DNA of 5,429 bases from Clostridiales bacterium (GTDB lineage Bacteria > Bacillota > Clostridia > Lachnospirales > Lachnospiraceae): positions 1 to 5,429 of the forward strand of contig JAJBVF010000289.1 in assembly GCA_020859965.1 (NCBI GenBank). Direction: 5' to 3'. Below the pieces are notes generated by a model that saw nothing but the letters and a program-made list of their open reading frames with translations, was not told where the DNA came from and did not search any database. A program made the position numbers and the translations under genes. Shown piece after piece: positions 1 through 5,087 of the stretch (positions are counted from its first letter, which is position 1; each line of letters begins with the position of its first letter).

Positions 1-1
1 T

Positions 2-532
2 GCCGCATCCCTTTCCGGCAAGCTGTCCCAGCTGGCAAACGGCTCTGTTTATGATGACGGAAAAAAGCGGATTGACATCCACAGCCGTAAGCTGGACGCA
101 TTGGAGGACATTATCGAATCCGCAAACGGGAAACCGCTGCTTGTGGCCTACTGGTTTCGTCATGACCTGGAGCGAATCGCCGAAAGGCTGCATAAACTTC
201 ACATTCCGTTCTCCAATATGGACACTTCCGACAGTATCGAAAGGTGGAATCGTGGCGAGATTCCTGTGGTGCTTATCCACCCTGCCTCTGCCGGACACGG
301 TCTGAATCTTCAATCCGGTGGCTCCACTCTTTGCTGGTTCGGCATCACCTGGAGTCTGGAACTATATCAGCAGACGGTGGCAAGGCTATATCGTCAGGGG
401 CAGAAATCGCAAACTGTTGTTGTCCAGCACATCGTCACGGACGATACAATAGACCGACAGATACTAAATGCCCTGAAAACCAAGAACAAAACACAGACGG
501 CACTGATTGATGCGGTCAAAGCGAATCTTTGA
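2..532 (+). CDS. SNF2-family DEAD/DEAH-type helicase, C-terminal part (5' end outside window)
   Basis: The reading frame is open from the window edge and gives the last 176 residues of a larger protein. It corresponds to the second RecA-like (helicase C) domain of SNF2-type helicases. A motif IV-like strand LLVAYWF lies at fragment residues 46-52, a motif V-like IHPASAGHGLNL at 92-103, and a motif VI-like QTVARLYRQGQ at 124-134, where the arginines would contact ATP. The QxxxRxxRxGQ form is typical of the SNF2 group. The ATP-binding Walker A and DExH motifs must lie upstream and are not visible. In Firmicutes prophages such helicases sit at the end of the replication module, just before the late regulator, which fits the genes that follow. 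A TTG at 101 is an internal codon, not a convincing start, because the family homology continues upstream of it. Family assignment is strong; the exact substrate is unknown. Confidence 0.88.
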   Translation, partial: AASLSGKLSQLANGSVYDDGKKRIDIHSRKLDALEDIIESANGKPLLVAYWFRHDLERIAERLHKLHIPFSNMDTSDSIERWNRGEIPVVLIHPASAGHGLNLQSGGSTLCWFGITWSLELYQQTVARLYRQGQKSQTVVVQHIVTDDTIDRQILNALKTKNKTQTALIDAVKANL

Positions 533-568
533 CACGGTTTGACAAAAATCTCATTCGGAGGTAGGTGT

Positions 569-790
569 ATGGATTCATATGAAAAATTGGCGAACGCCAT
601 TATATTGCAGGCAGTCAAGGATTACCGCATGGCACTTCAGATATTAAAACGATGTCCGAACAATGTGGATGCGTTGGCGGATATAAGAGAAATCGAACGA
701 TTCTTCCGCTCTCGGTGGTATGATGAATTGACATCTGTGGACGGAGAAATGCTGATACGGAAACTGAACGAGGAGGTAGATGATTTATGA
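569..790 (+). CDS. Small phage protein of unknown function (73 aa)
   Basis: The ATG at 569 is preceded by the Shine-Dalgarno sequence CGGAGGTAGG, so it is preferred over an upstream ATG at 539 in the same frame that has no site. The 73-residue product is charged and predicted mainly helical: ANAIILQAVKDYRMALQILKR near the N-terminus, then RFFRSRWYDELTSVDGEMLIRKL in the second half. There is no signal peptide, membrane segment or zinc motif. From memory, proteins with this RFFRSxWYxxLT pattern are common in clostridial prophages next to the late regulator gene, but no function is known to me. Its TGA overlaps the start of the next gene in an ATGA, so the two are translationally coupled and may act together. 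Confidence 0.85.
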   Translation: MDSYEKLANAIILQAVKDYRMALQILKRCPNNVDALADIREIERFFRSRWYDELTSVDGEMLIRKLNEEVDDL

Positions 791-1212
791 CGGCAAAAGA
801 ATATCTGAATCAGGCACGTCACCTGGACGCCCTTATCAACTGCCGCTTACGTGAAATTGATTATTGGAGGGATATGGCACAAAGCGTATCCGGCAGTAAT
901 TTTGAACCACACTACAATCCGAATCATCCGACCGAGGCACATTTTGTTAAATGCATCGGTAAAATAGATGAAATACAGCGCGGTGTGGAAGAAAAGGTCG
1001 CACAACTCATACAACTGAGGGATGAAATCAATTCACGCATTGATATGCTTAGCAATCACGAAGAACAGATTCTGCTTCGGTATCGGTATTTGGACGGTTT
1101 GTCCTGGGAGCAAATCGAGCGTATGATGTGTGTTTCAAAAAGCACGGTACATCGGATTCATGGTGCAGCACTTCAAAATTTTTCCGTACCACAAAAAGTT
1201 GAGACCTTTTGA
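787..1212 (+). CDS. Sigma-70 region 4-like phage regulator (DUF1492/ArpU-like), probable late-gene activator
   Basis: This 141-residue protein has a long helical N-terminal half (residues 1-90, probably coiled coil around 55-88) and a C-terminal helix-turn-helix at about 90-130. The core of the latter, HEEQILLRYRYLDGLSWEQI followed by SKSTVHRIHGAALQ, matches sigma-70 region 4, which in sigma factors reads the -35 element. No region 2 is present, so it is not a complete sigma factor. The pattern fits the DUF1492/ArpU/RinA-type late transcriptional regulators of Gram-positive phages, which activate packaging and lysis operons. The start codon has AGGAGGT at 771-777, inside the upstream gene. 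The gene ends within a set of 10-bp repeats and just before a TATAAT box, which are likely targets of this protein or a relative (inference). Family call is good; the exact promoter controlled is not proven. Confidence 0.85.
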   Translation: MTAKEYLNQARHLDALINCRLREIDYWRDMAQSVSGSNFEPHYNPNHPTEAHFVKCIGKIDEIQRGVEEKVAQLIQLRDEINSRIDMLSNHEEQILLRYRYLDGLSWEQIERMMCVSKSTVHRIHGAALQNFSVPQKVETF

Positions 1213-1240
1213 GACACTTTGGGACAGAATGGGACACTTG
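1201..1240 (+). repeat. Four tandem 10-bp repeats (GRGACAcTTt type)
   Basis: Four decamers follow each other without gaps: GAGACCTTTT, GAGACACTTT, GGGACAGAAT, GGGACACTTG. The G-(A/G)-GAC core recurs exactly every 10 bp, about one helical turn, placing all cores on one DNA face. The first copy overlaps the last codons of the regulator gene and the last copy lies just upstream of a TATAAT box. Spacing and position suggest an activator-binding array replacing or supporting a -35 element (inference). Confidence 0.6.
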
Positions 1241-1260
1241 ACTTGTGGTATGATTATAAT
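1231..1260 (+). promoter_or_regulatory. Candidate late promoter with TATAAT box
   Basis: A perfect TATAAT lies at 1255-1260. At an 18-bp spacing the -35 position is GGGACA (1231-1236), which keeps the GACA of TTGACA and forms part of the fourth decamer repeat. A TTGACT at 1238-1243 lies too close (11 bp) to serve as a normal -35. A weak -35 with a perfect -10 next to an activator-like repeat array suits an activator-dependent phage late promoter. The predicted start near 1267 is only about 11 nt before the terminator hairpin. Confidence 0.45.
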
Positions 1261-1277
1261 AGCGAAAAACTAAGATG

Positions 1278-1310
1278 AGCCTTGCGGAATATACCCACAA
1301 GGCTTTTCTT
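1278..1310 (+). terminator. Rho-independent terminator T1
   Basis: AGCCTTG (1278-1284) pairs perfectly with CAAGGCT (1298-1304) over a 13-nt loop in which GG and CC can add two pairs. TTTCTT follows directly. It lies about 65 nt after the regulator stop codon, so it can end the early operon. It also sits just downstream of the candidate promoter, so it could attenuate that transcript. Sequence closely resembles the second terminator at 1783-1820. Confidence 0.7.
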
Positions 1311-1370
1311 ATAGGCAAAAATATGCGGATATAGATTTTTCAAGAGATATACCTGTCCATATAGGGATTT

Positions 1371-1393
1371 CCCTGTAACGATATATTCTCAGA
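1371..1393 (+). repeat. CCCTGT-GATATA-TTCAGA repeat, copy 1
   Basis: First and most diverged copy of a unit of about 24 bp, with pattern CCCTGT, two or three variable bases, GATATA, then T-rich bases and CAGA. The other copies are at 1550-1573 and 1701-1724. Confidence 0.5.
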
Positions 1394-1456
1394 CGGCAAA
1401 AATATATCCCAATATATTTACTGCCCTATATCGAGAGCAGTTATATCGGAATATGG

Positions 1457-1489
1457 CGATATATCGGCTATATATTGGGTGGCAAATAC
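1457..1489 (+). repeat. 33-bp direct repeat, copy 1
   Basis: Matches 1618-1650 at 31 of 33 positions by eye. It begins with the perfect palindrome CGATATATCG (1457-1466), continues GCTATATATTGGG, and ends CAAATAC. The copies are 161 bp apart. Confidence 0.75.
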
Positions 1490-1549
1490 AGCGATATTCG
1501 CTATTGGAATATATTTTTGTGTATATCCGACCTGCCGATATATATTTTC

Positions 1550-1573
1550 CCCTGTCCCGATATAGTTTCAGAG
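1550..1573 (+). repeat. CCCTGT-GATATA-TTTCAGAG repeat, copy 2
   Basis: Identical to copy 3 at 1701-1724 in 21 of 24 positions. Two of the three changes are a CC/GG exchange just before GATATA, which changes whether the flanking bases can pair. Confidence 0.6.
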
Positions 1574-1617
1574 TATATCCACCACTACAGATACAGCGGT
1601 ATACGGCAGATATAGGA

Positions 1618-1650
1618 CGATATATCGGCTATATATTGGGCGACAAATAC
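1618..1650 (+). repeat. 33-bp direct repeat, copy 2
   Basis: Second copy of the 33-bp unit at 1457-1489, again starting with the palindrome CGATATATCG (1618-1627). Differences are limited to two positions near the TGG/CGA segment. Confidence 0.75.
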
Positions 1651-1700
1651 GGTGAATTTTCCTGTCGGAATATATCGAAATATGTCGATAGGCTATATTT

Positions 1701-1724
1701 CCCTGTCGGGATATATTTTCAGAG
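1701..1724 (+). repeat. CCCTGT-GATATA-TTTCAGAG repeat, copy 3
   Basis: Third copy of the unit also at 1371-1393 and 1550-1573. It reads CCCTGTCGG, GATATA, TTTTCAGAG. Confidence 0.6.
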
Positions 1725-1782
1725 CTATTTTCTATATGCGGATATTTTTTTGCCTGTATTTACAGGAGATTATTATATTTCA

Positions 1783-1820
1783 AGCCTTGCGGAACACACA
1801 TACCGCAGGGCTTTTCTTAT
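1783..1820 (+). terminator. Rho-independent terminator T2
   Basis: AGCCTTGCGG (1783-1792) pairs with CCGCAGGGCT (1803-1812), giving a 10-bp stem with one T-G wobble and a 10-nt loop, followed by TTTCTTAT. It is stronger than T1 and shares with it the first 12 bases (AGCCTTGCGGAA) and the tail GGCTTTTCTTAT. No obvious gene ends just upstream, so it would stop a non-coding transcript from the repeat region or readthrough from the upstream operon. Confidence 0.75.
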
Positions 1821-1835
1821 GCCATAAACGGAGGT

Positions 1836-1921
1836 TGGACGAACACGCAGTTACACATGAACTTCTACTTTGCTTTGTTCGTCCACGAGTTTGCTGCGCA
1901 AACTCCAAACGTTAACAGGAG
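1836..1921 (+). promoter_or_regulatory. Structured leader and ribosome binding site of the HNH gene
   Basis: TGGACGAACA (1836-1845) pairs perfectly with TGTTCGTCCA (1876-1885) around a 30-nt loop. Immediately after, GAGTTTGC (1887-1894) pairs with GCAAACTC (1898-1905) over a 3-nt loop. No T-run follows either, so they are not terminators. The Shine-Dalgarno AGGAG at 1917-1921 lies outside both stems. The structures may stabilise or control the late mRNA leader, or be a repeat element (inference). No known riboswitch class was recognised. Confidence 0.45.
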
Positions 1922-1929
1922 ATGAAATT

Positions 1930-2322
1930 ATGCCAAGAATGCCGAAGAAACCGTGTTCCTATCCCGGCTGTCCAAGTCTGACGGACGGCACCTATTGTGA
2001 GGAGCATGGAAAGCTGGTGGCACAGCAGTACGAACAAAACGGACGGGATGCCAAACATGGCAAGCGTTATGGCCGCAACTGGCAGTCCATCCGCAGAGCC
2101 TACGTCCAAGCACACCCGTTATGTGAGCGGTGCATGAAGGCTGGGCGCTACGTCAAGGTCGAGGAGGTTCACCATATCAAACCGCTGGCTGACGGCGGCA
2201 CCAACGATGAGAGCAACCTGATGAGTCTTTGCCGCAAGTGCCACGCAGAGATACACGCACAGATGGGAACGAGAAGTCACGACAAGACTGTTTATTCGTA
2301 TGAGGGAAATCATCGTGCGTGA
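1930..2322 (+). CDS. Phage HNH endonuclease (packaging-associated)
   Basis: The ATG at 1930 follows AGGAGATG at a good distance; in-frame codons further upstream lie within the leader hairpins and are rejected as the start. The 130-residue product has an N-terminal Cys/His cluster (C9, C14, C23, H26) likely to bind zinc, a basic linker, and a C-terminal HNH domain. In the HNH domain, C65-x2-C68 and C101-x2-C104 form the structural zinc site, H81-H82 gives the catalytic histidine, N96 is the motif asparagine, and H105/H109 supply the final histidines. This is the usual ββα-metal nuclease of phages. Small HNH proteins next to terminase genes are known to support terminase cutting at cos sites in cos-packaging phages, and this gene lies directly before the small terminase. 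That role is therefore likely but not shown. Length and motifs look intact. Confidence 0.9.
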   Translation: MPRMPKKPCSYPGCPSLTDGTYCEEHGKLVAQQYEQNGRDAKHGKRYGRNWQSIRRAYVQAHPLCERCMKAGRYVKVEEVHHIKPLADGGTNDESNLMSLCRKCHAEIHAQMGTRSHDKTVYSYEGNHRA

Positions 2323-2411
2323 CCTAGGGGCGGGTGCAATCCCTGCGAACCTTTTTCAGGATACCGGCGGCCCCCTTCGTGTACGAAAAAAGCGAAATCA
2401 AAAGGGTAATT
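2323..2411. other. Candidate cos/packaging region between HNH and small terminase genes
   Basis: This non-coding stretch starts with a CCTAGG palindrome (2323-2328), has G- and C-rich tracts (GGGGCGGG, GGCGGCCCCC), and a near-dyad TTCGT-GT-ACGAA at 2376-2387 followed by an A-run. In cos phages the cohesive-end site commonly lies just upstream of the small terminase gene, and a neighbouring HNH gene favours cos packaging. The exact nick positions cannot be read from sequence alone. A transcription leader is the main alternative. Confidence 0.35.
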
Positions 2412-2457
2412 GGGCAAGCACTAGCTTTGTAAAGACTTTTACATAGACGGCTTGCCC
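2412..2457 (+). promoter_or_regulatory. Nested stem-loop upstream of the small terminase gene
   Basis: GGGCAAGC (2412-2419) pairs perfectly with GCTTGCCC (2450-2457), and within this loop TGTAAA (2428-2433) pairs with TTTACA (2438-2443) over GACT. No U-run follows, so this is not a terminator. It ends about 9 nt before the AGGAGGTG ribosome binding site (2466-2473). It could be a terminase recognition element, an mRNA-processing or stability element, or a translational control hairpin. Confidence 0.5.
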
Positions 2458-2483
2458 TAAACGATAGGAGGTGTTGGCATCAA

Positions 2484-3032
2484 ATGCCTACAAAATCAAA
2501 TAACACAGGCGGTCAAGGTGGTGCAAGACCCGGTGCCGGACGCAAGAAAAAATCACTGAACGAGAAAGTCGAGTCGGGAAATCCGGGTGGCAGGACATTG
2601 AAAGTCTTGGACGTGCCGGAACTTGAGGGCATGGAGATGCCCAAGCCTCACGATTTTCTTTCCGCAAAGCAGCATACCGGCAACGACCTGCAGGCAAAGG
2701 AAATATATGAAGATACATGGAACTGGTTGAAGAAAATCGGATGCACGGCACTTGTTTCTCCGCAACTGTTGGAGCGATATGCCATGTGTGCAGCCAGATG
2801 GGTTCAGTGCGAGGAACTGAACAGCCAGCTTGGTCTGCTCTCAAAGCACCCGACCACCGGTAAACCCATAACCTCACCGTTTGTGAACATAGGTATCAAC
2901 TACATGAACCAAGCAGTAAGGCTTTGGAACGAGATTTTTCAGATAGTCAAAGATAATTGCAGCACGGAATATTCAGCAAGCAATCCGCAGGACGACCTTA
3001 TGGACAGGCTGCTCCGTGCAAGGAAAGGGTGA
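2484..3032 (+). CDS. Phage terminase small subunit, P27 family
   Basis: The 182-residue protein opens with the Gly/Arg/Lys-rich GARPGAGRKKK (residues 13-23), a signature seen at the start of many P27-type small terminases. A mostly helical core follows, including KEIYEDTWNWLKKIGCTALVS and the LLERYAMCAARWVQCEEL helix, then a C-terminal helical tail. Small terminases bind the packaging start site on phage DNA and recruit the large ATPase/nuclease subunit. The start ATG has AGGAGGTG 10 nt upstream. The HNH gene lies before it. The large terminase gene is not adjacent: after a 4-nt gap comes a MetK-like gene, so the usual terS-terL pair is interrupted within this window. The length is normal for the family. 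Confidence 0.88.
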   Translation: MPTKSNNTGGQGGARPGAGRKKKSLNEKVESGNPGGRTLKVLDVPELEGMEMPKPHDFLSAKQHTGNDLQAKEIYEDTWNWLKKIGCTALVSPQLLERYAMCAARWVQCEELNSQLGLLSKHPTTGKPITSPFVNIGINYMNQAVRLWNEIFQIVKDNCSTEYSASNPQDDLMDRLLRARKG

Positions 3033-3036
3033 TTTT

Positions 3037-3822
3037 ATGATAGAAAAGGTAAATCCTGCACATCCCGACAAACAATGTGACAGGATTGCAGGAGCAATCG
3101 TTGACTTGGCATATAGCATGGAGGAAAATCCGAAAATTGCTGTGGAGGTTCTGCTCGGACATGGTGTGTGTCATGTGATTATTGAAACAACGGCAAAACT
3201 GGATGAATGGTATATCAGACAGGTTGTTAGGCGTATTGCAGGAAATCAAACTATTGCAGATATAGTTATTACCCCACAGAATGAACATCTATTGGGAAAC
3301 CAAATGGAAAACTTCCGCTGTGGCGATAACGGCATCTTCAAGGGAATGCCATTAACCGAGGAGCAGAAAACACTCTCTAAATTCGCCCGAAAAATGTATG
3401 CCGTCCATCCATTTGATGGGAAGTACATTCTGGACGGTGAACGGCTTATCATCTGCCAAAGCAATACTTCGTCTGCGGAACTGCGAAAATTATATCCAAA
3501 TGCCGTGGTCAATCCCCTGGGTGATTGGACGGGTGGCTCTGATGTAGATACCGGTGCTACGAACCGCAAGCTCGGCTCGGATATGGCGGATTCCGTCACA
3601 GGAGGAGGTCTGCATGGAAAAGACCTGTCCAAGGCGGATGTAAGTGTAAATATACACGCTTTCCTGAAAGCACAGAGATTGTCGAAACCTGTCGAATTAT
3701 GCTGTGCAATCGGTGATAATACCGTGGACGGATTGCCTTACTCCGAGATTGTGGAGGAGGCTCGTGAATACATTCGCTCGATAGGCGGCTTTGAGAAATT
3801 TGCAGAATGGGGGCTGTTTTAA
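3037..3822 (+). CDS. Compact phage S-adenosylmethionine synthetase (MetK-like)
   Basis: The enzyme family makes S-adenosylmethionine from methionine and ATP. Compared from memory with E. coli MetK, key sites are kept: HPDK at residues 9-12 (E. coli H14, D16, K17), E37 (E42), GDNG at 96-99 with D97 (D118), an NPxG...W...GG segment at 159-167 (W164 replacing F230), D171-x5-R177-K178 (D238, R244, K245), and GKDLSKAD at 194-201 with K195, K199, D201 (K265, K269, D271). The lysine equivalent to K165 is not clear: the site reads DGER at 133-136. The protein has 261 residues against about 385-400 for cellular enzymes, with loops and the central and C-terminal parts shortened. The start at 3037 is chosen because AAGGAAAGGG lies about 7 nt upstream inside terS. 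The stop overlaps the next start by 1 nt (TAATG). Its position before two methyltransferases suggests local SAM supply. Activity is likely but unproven. Confidence 0.87.
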   Translation: MIEKVNPAHPDKQCDRIAGAIVDLAYSMEENPKIAVEVLLGHGVCHVIIETTAKLDEWYIRQVVRRIAGNQTIADIVITPQNEHLLGNQMENFRCGDNGIFKGMPLTEEQKTLSKFARKMYAVHPFDGKYILDGERLIICQSNTSSAELRKLYPNAVVNPLGDWTGGSDVDTGATNRKLGSDMADSVTGGGLHGKDLSKADVSVNIHAFLKAQRLSKPVELCCAIGDNTVDGLPYSEIVEEAREYIRSIGGFEKFAEWGLF

Positions 3823-5087
3823 TGGAGAAAAGCACAAAGTATGAAATTGTGGATATTGAAAAACTGATTCCATATATCAACAACGCCCGCACACATGATG
3901 AGAAGCAAATTGCTCAGATAGCCGCAAGCATAAAGGAGTTTGGATTTCTTTCACCGATTATCGTAGCGGAGGATTATACCATTCTCTGCGGTCATGGCAG
4001 ATATTACGGTGCGCAAAAGTTAGGACTCGCCAAGGTGCCTTGCGTAATCGAAAGCCATTTGACGGAAACTCAGCGGAAAGCATATATCATTGCGGATAAT
4101 AAACTCTCCCTCAATGCAGGGTGGGATGATGATTTGCTGAAAGTCGAGATTGAAGCCTTGCAGGGCGAGGACTTCGATGTTTCCTTGACTGGTTTTGACG
4201 AAAAGGAATTATCCTCACTTTTTGATGAAGATACAGATGCAAAAGAGGACGATTTTGATGTTGGTGCAGAATTAGAAAAGCCATGCATATCGCAACTCGG
4301 TGATGTATGGCATATCGGAAGACATACAGTTGTCTGCGGTGACTCGACACTGTCAGAAACATTTGAAAAACTGCTGGGCGACACAAAGGTTAATCTTGTT
4401 TGCACGGACGCTCCGTATTTTGTGAATTTGAAGAACAAGTCAGGAACGATAGCAAACGACAACTTGAACGACAAGGAAGCATACGAGTTTTTGATGAAGG
4501 TGTTCACCAACTTCAAAAACGCAATGGCGAAAGATGCGAGTATTTATGAGTTCTACGCAACCATGAAGACTCGTATTTTTTATGACGCTTTTGAGAATGC
4601 AGGCTTTAAGGTCGGTGCGGGACTTATCTGGAAGAAACCGCACGCTCCGTTTATGCGGACGGACTGGAAGTTTAATATGGAGCCGATTATCTGGGGTTGG
4701 CGCAAGGACGGAAAACACATCTGGTATGGCGACCAGAAGCAGACGGCAGTATTTGAGTTTGACGGAATCAAGGATTCAAAGGAGGATGGCTTCGGACATC
4801 CGAGTTCAAAGCCGATACCTCTTATCGCTTATCTAATAAAGCAATGCACGCAAACTAACGGTTTGGTTCTTGACGGCTTTTTAGGAAGTGCATCAACGCT
4901 GATTGCCTGTGAGCAGCTTGGCAGAACGTGCTACGGAGTAGAACTTGAACCAAAATTTGTCGATGTTGCTTGTGCGAGATATATCGCTTTTTGCAATGGA
5001 GATGGTTCAGATGTGTATGTCATCCGTGACAATAAGAAAACACCATACACCGACCTCGTAAAGGAGGTATCCGATGGAGCAGAATAA
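3822..5087 (+). CDS. ParB-like domain / DNA methyltransferase fusion (N6/N4 type)
   Basis: Residues 5-110 form a ParB/Srx-type domain: IEKLIPYINNARTH, then IKEFGFLSPIIV, the hallmark GHGRYYGAQKL (57-67), and a helical end. After an acidic linker (about 112-150) comes a methyltransferase domain in the order motif IV, target-recognition region, motif I (beta-type order). It includes HTVVCGDST (168-176), TDAPYF (195-200, motif IV), HPSSKPIPLIAYLI (326-339) and VLDGFLGSAST (349-359, motif I, SAM binding), then CYGVELEPKFVDVACARY. The catalytic motif reads DAPY instead of the usual DPPY, and motif I reads GFLGSAST rather than the usual PFxGSGTT-like form, so activity or specificity may differ. The start at 3822 overlaps the MetK stop by 1 nt; the upstream ATG at 3807 would add five residues. 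Such fusions are common in phages; the ParB part may bind or cut DNA, here unknown. Confidence 0.9.
   Translation: MEKSTKYEIVDIEKLIPYINNARTHDEKQIAQIAASIKEFGFLSPIIVAEDYTILCGHGRYYGAQKLGLAKVPCVIESHLTETQRKAYIIADNKLSLNAGWDDDLLKVEIEALQGEDFDVSLTGFDEKELSSLFDEDTDAKEDDFDVGAELEKPCISQLGDVWHIGRHTVVCGDSTLSETFEKLLGDTKVNLVCTDAPYFVNLKNKSGTIANDNLNDKEAYEFLMKVFTNFKNAMAKDASIYEFYATMKTRIFYDAFENAGFKVGAGLIWKKPHAPFMRTDWKFNMEPIIWGWRKDGKHIWYGDQKQTAVFEFDGIKDSKEDGFGHPSSKPIPLIAYLIKQCTQTNGLVLDGFLGSASTLIACEQLGRTCYGVELEPKFVDVACARYIAFCNGDGSDVYVIRDNKKTPYTDLVKEVSDGAE

Larger units (their letters stand above)
1314..1766. repeat. A/T-rich interspersed repeat region built from GATATA/TATATC and CCTGT words
   Basis: This roughly 450-bp stretch has no convincing gene. 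GATAT or its complement ATATC occurs about twenty times, and CCTGT-type words recur, often right before a GATATA. Larger repeat families are listed separately. The two ends mirror each other: GGCAAAAATAT at 1314-1324 against ATATTTTTTTGCC at 1742-1754, while ATATGCGGATAT occurs directly at 1321-1332 and 1734-1745. A perfect dyad, CCTGTA-TT-TACAGG, closes the region at 1753-1766. Many TATATC/GATATA pairs could form short hairpins in DNA or RNA. The region is bracketed by the two related terminators. It could be an operator array, a structured non-coding RNA, or an intergenic repeat acquired from a host genome. Function unknown. Confidence 0.65.

Noticed and set aside
1238..1260. TTGACT with TATAAT as a classical promoter
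   Set aside because: The spacing is 11 bp instead of about 17, too short for a normal promoter; the decamer at 1231 fits the -35 position better.
1213..1278. Open frame continuing after the stop codon of the sigma-like gene (possible readthrough)
   Set aside because: The frame is open only about 20 codons and coincides with the decamer repeats and the TATAAT box, which explain its sequence better.
1371..1724. CRISPR-like array
   Set aside because: Repeats are short, imperfect and irregularly spaced, the intervening DNA contains the same words, and no cas genes are present.
1453..1827. A 124-codon open frame rich in Tyr, Ile and Arg inside the repeat region
   Set aside because: Its composition follows directly from the GATATA/TATATC repeats, it has no ribosome binding site, it shows no domain, and its end runs into terminator T2.
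1652..1915. An 87-codon frame across T2 and the HNH leader
   Set aside because: It crosses a strong terminator and both leader hairpins, lacks a ribosome binding site, and its product shows no recognisable features.
2300..2446. A 48-codon frame starting inside the HNH gene and reading through the gap before terS
   Set aside because: No ribosome binding site, and its sequence is explained by the G/C tracts and stem-loops of the gap. It may be open by chance.
2488..2877. Long minus-strand frames opposite terS, and similar ones opposite the MetK-like and methyltransferase genes
   Set aside because: They lie fully opposite well-supported genes, have no plausible ribosome binding sites, and encode no recognisable domains.
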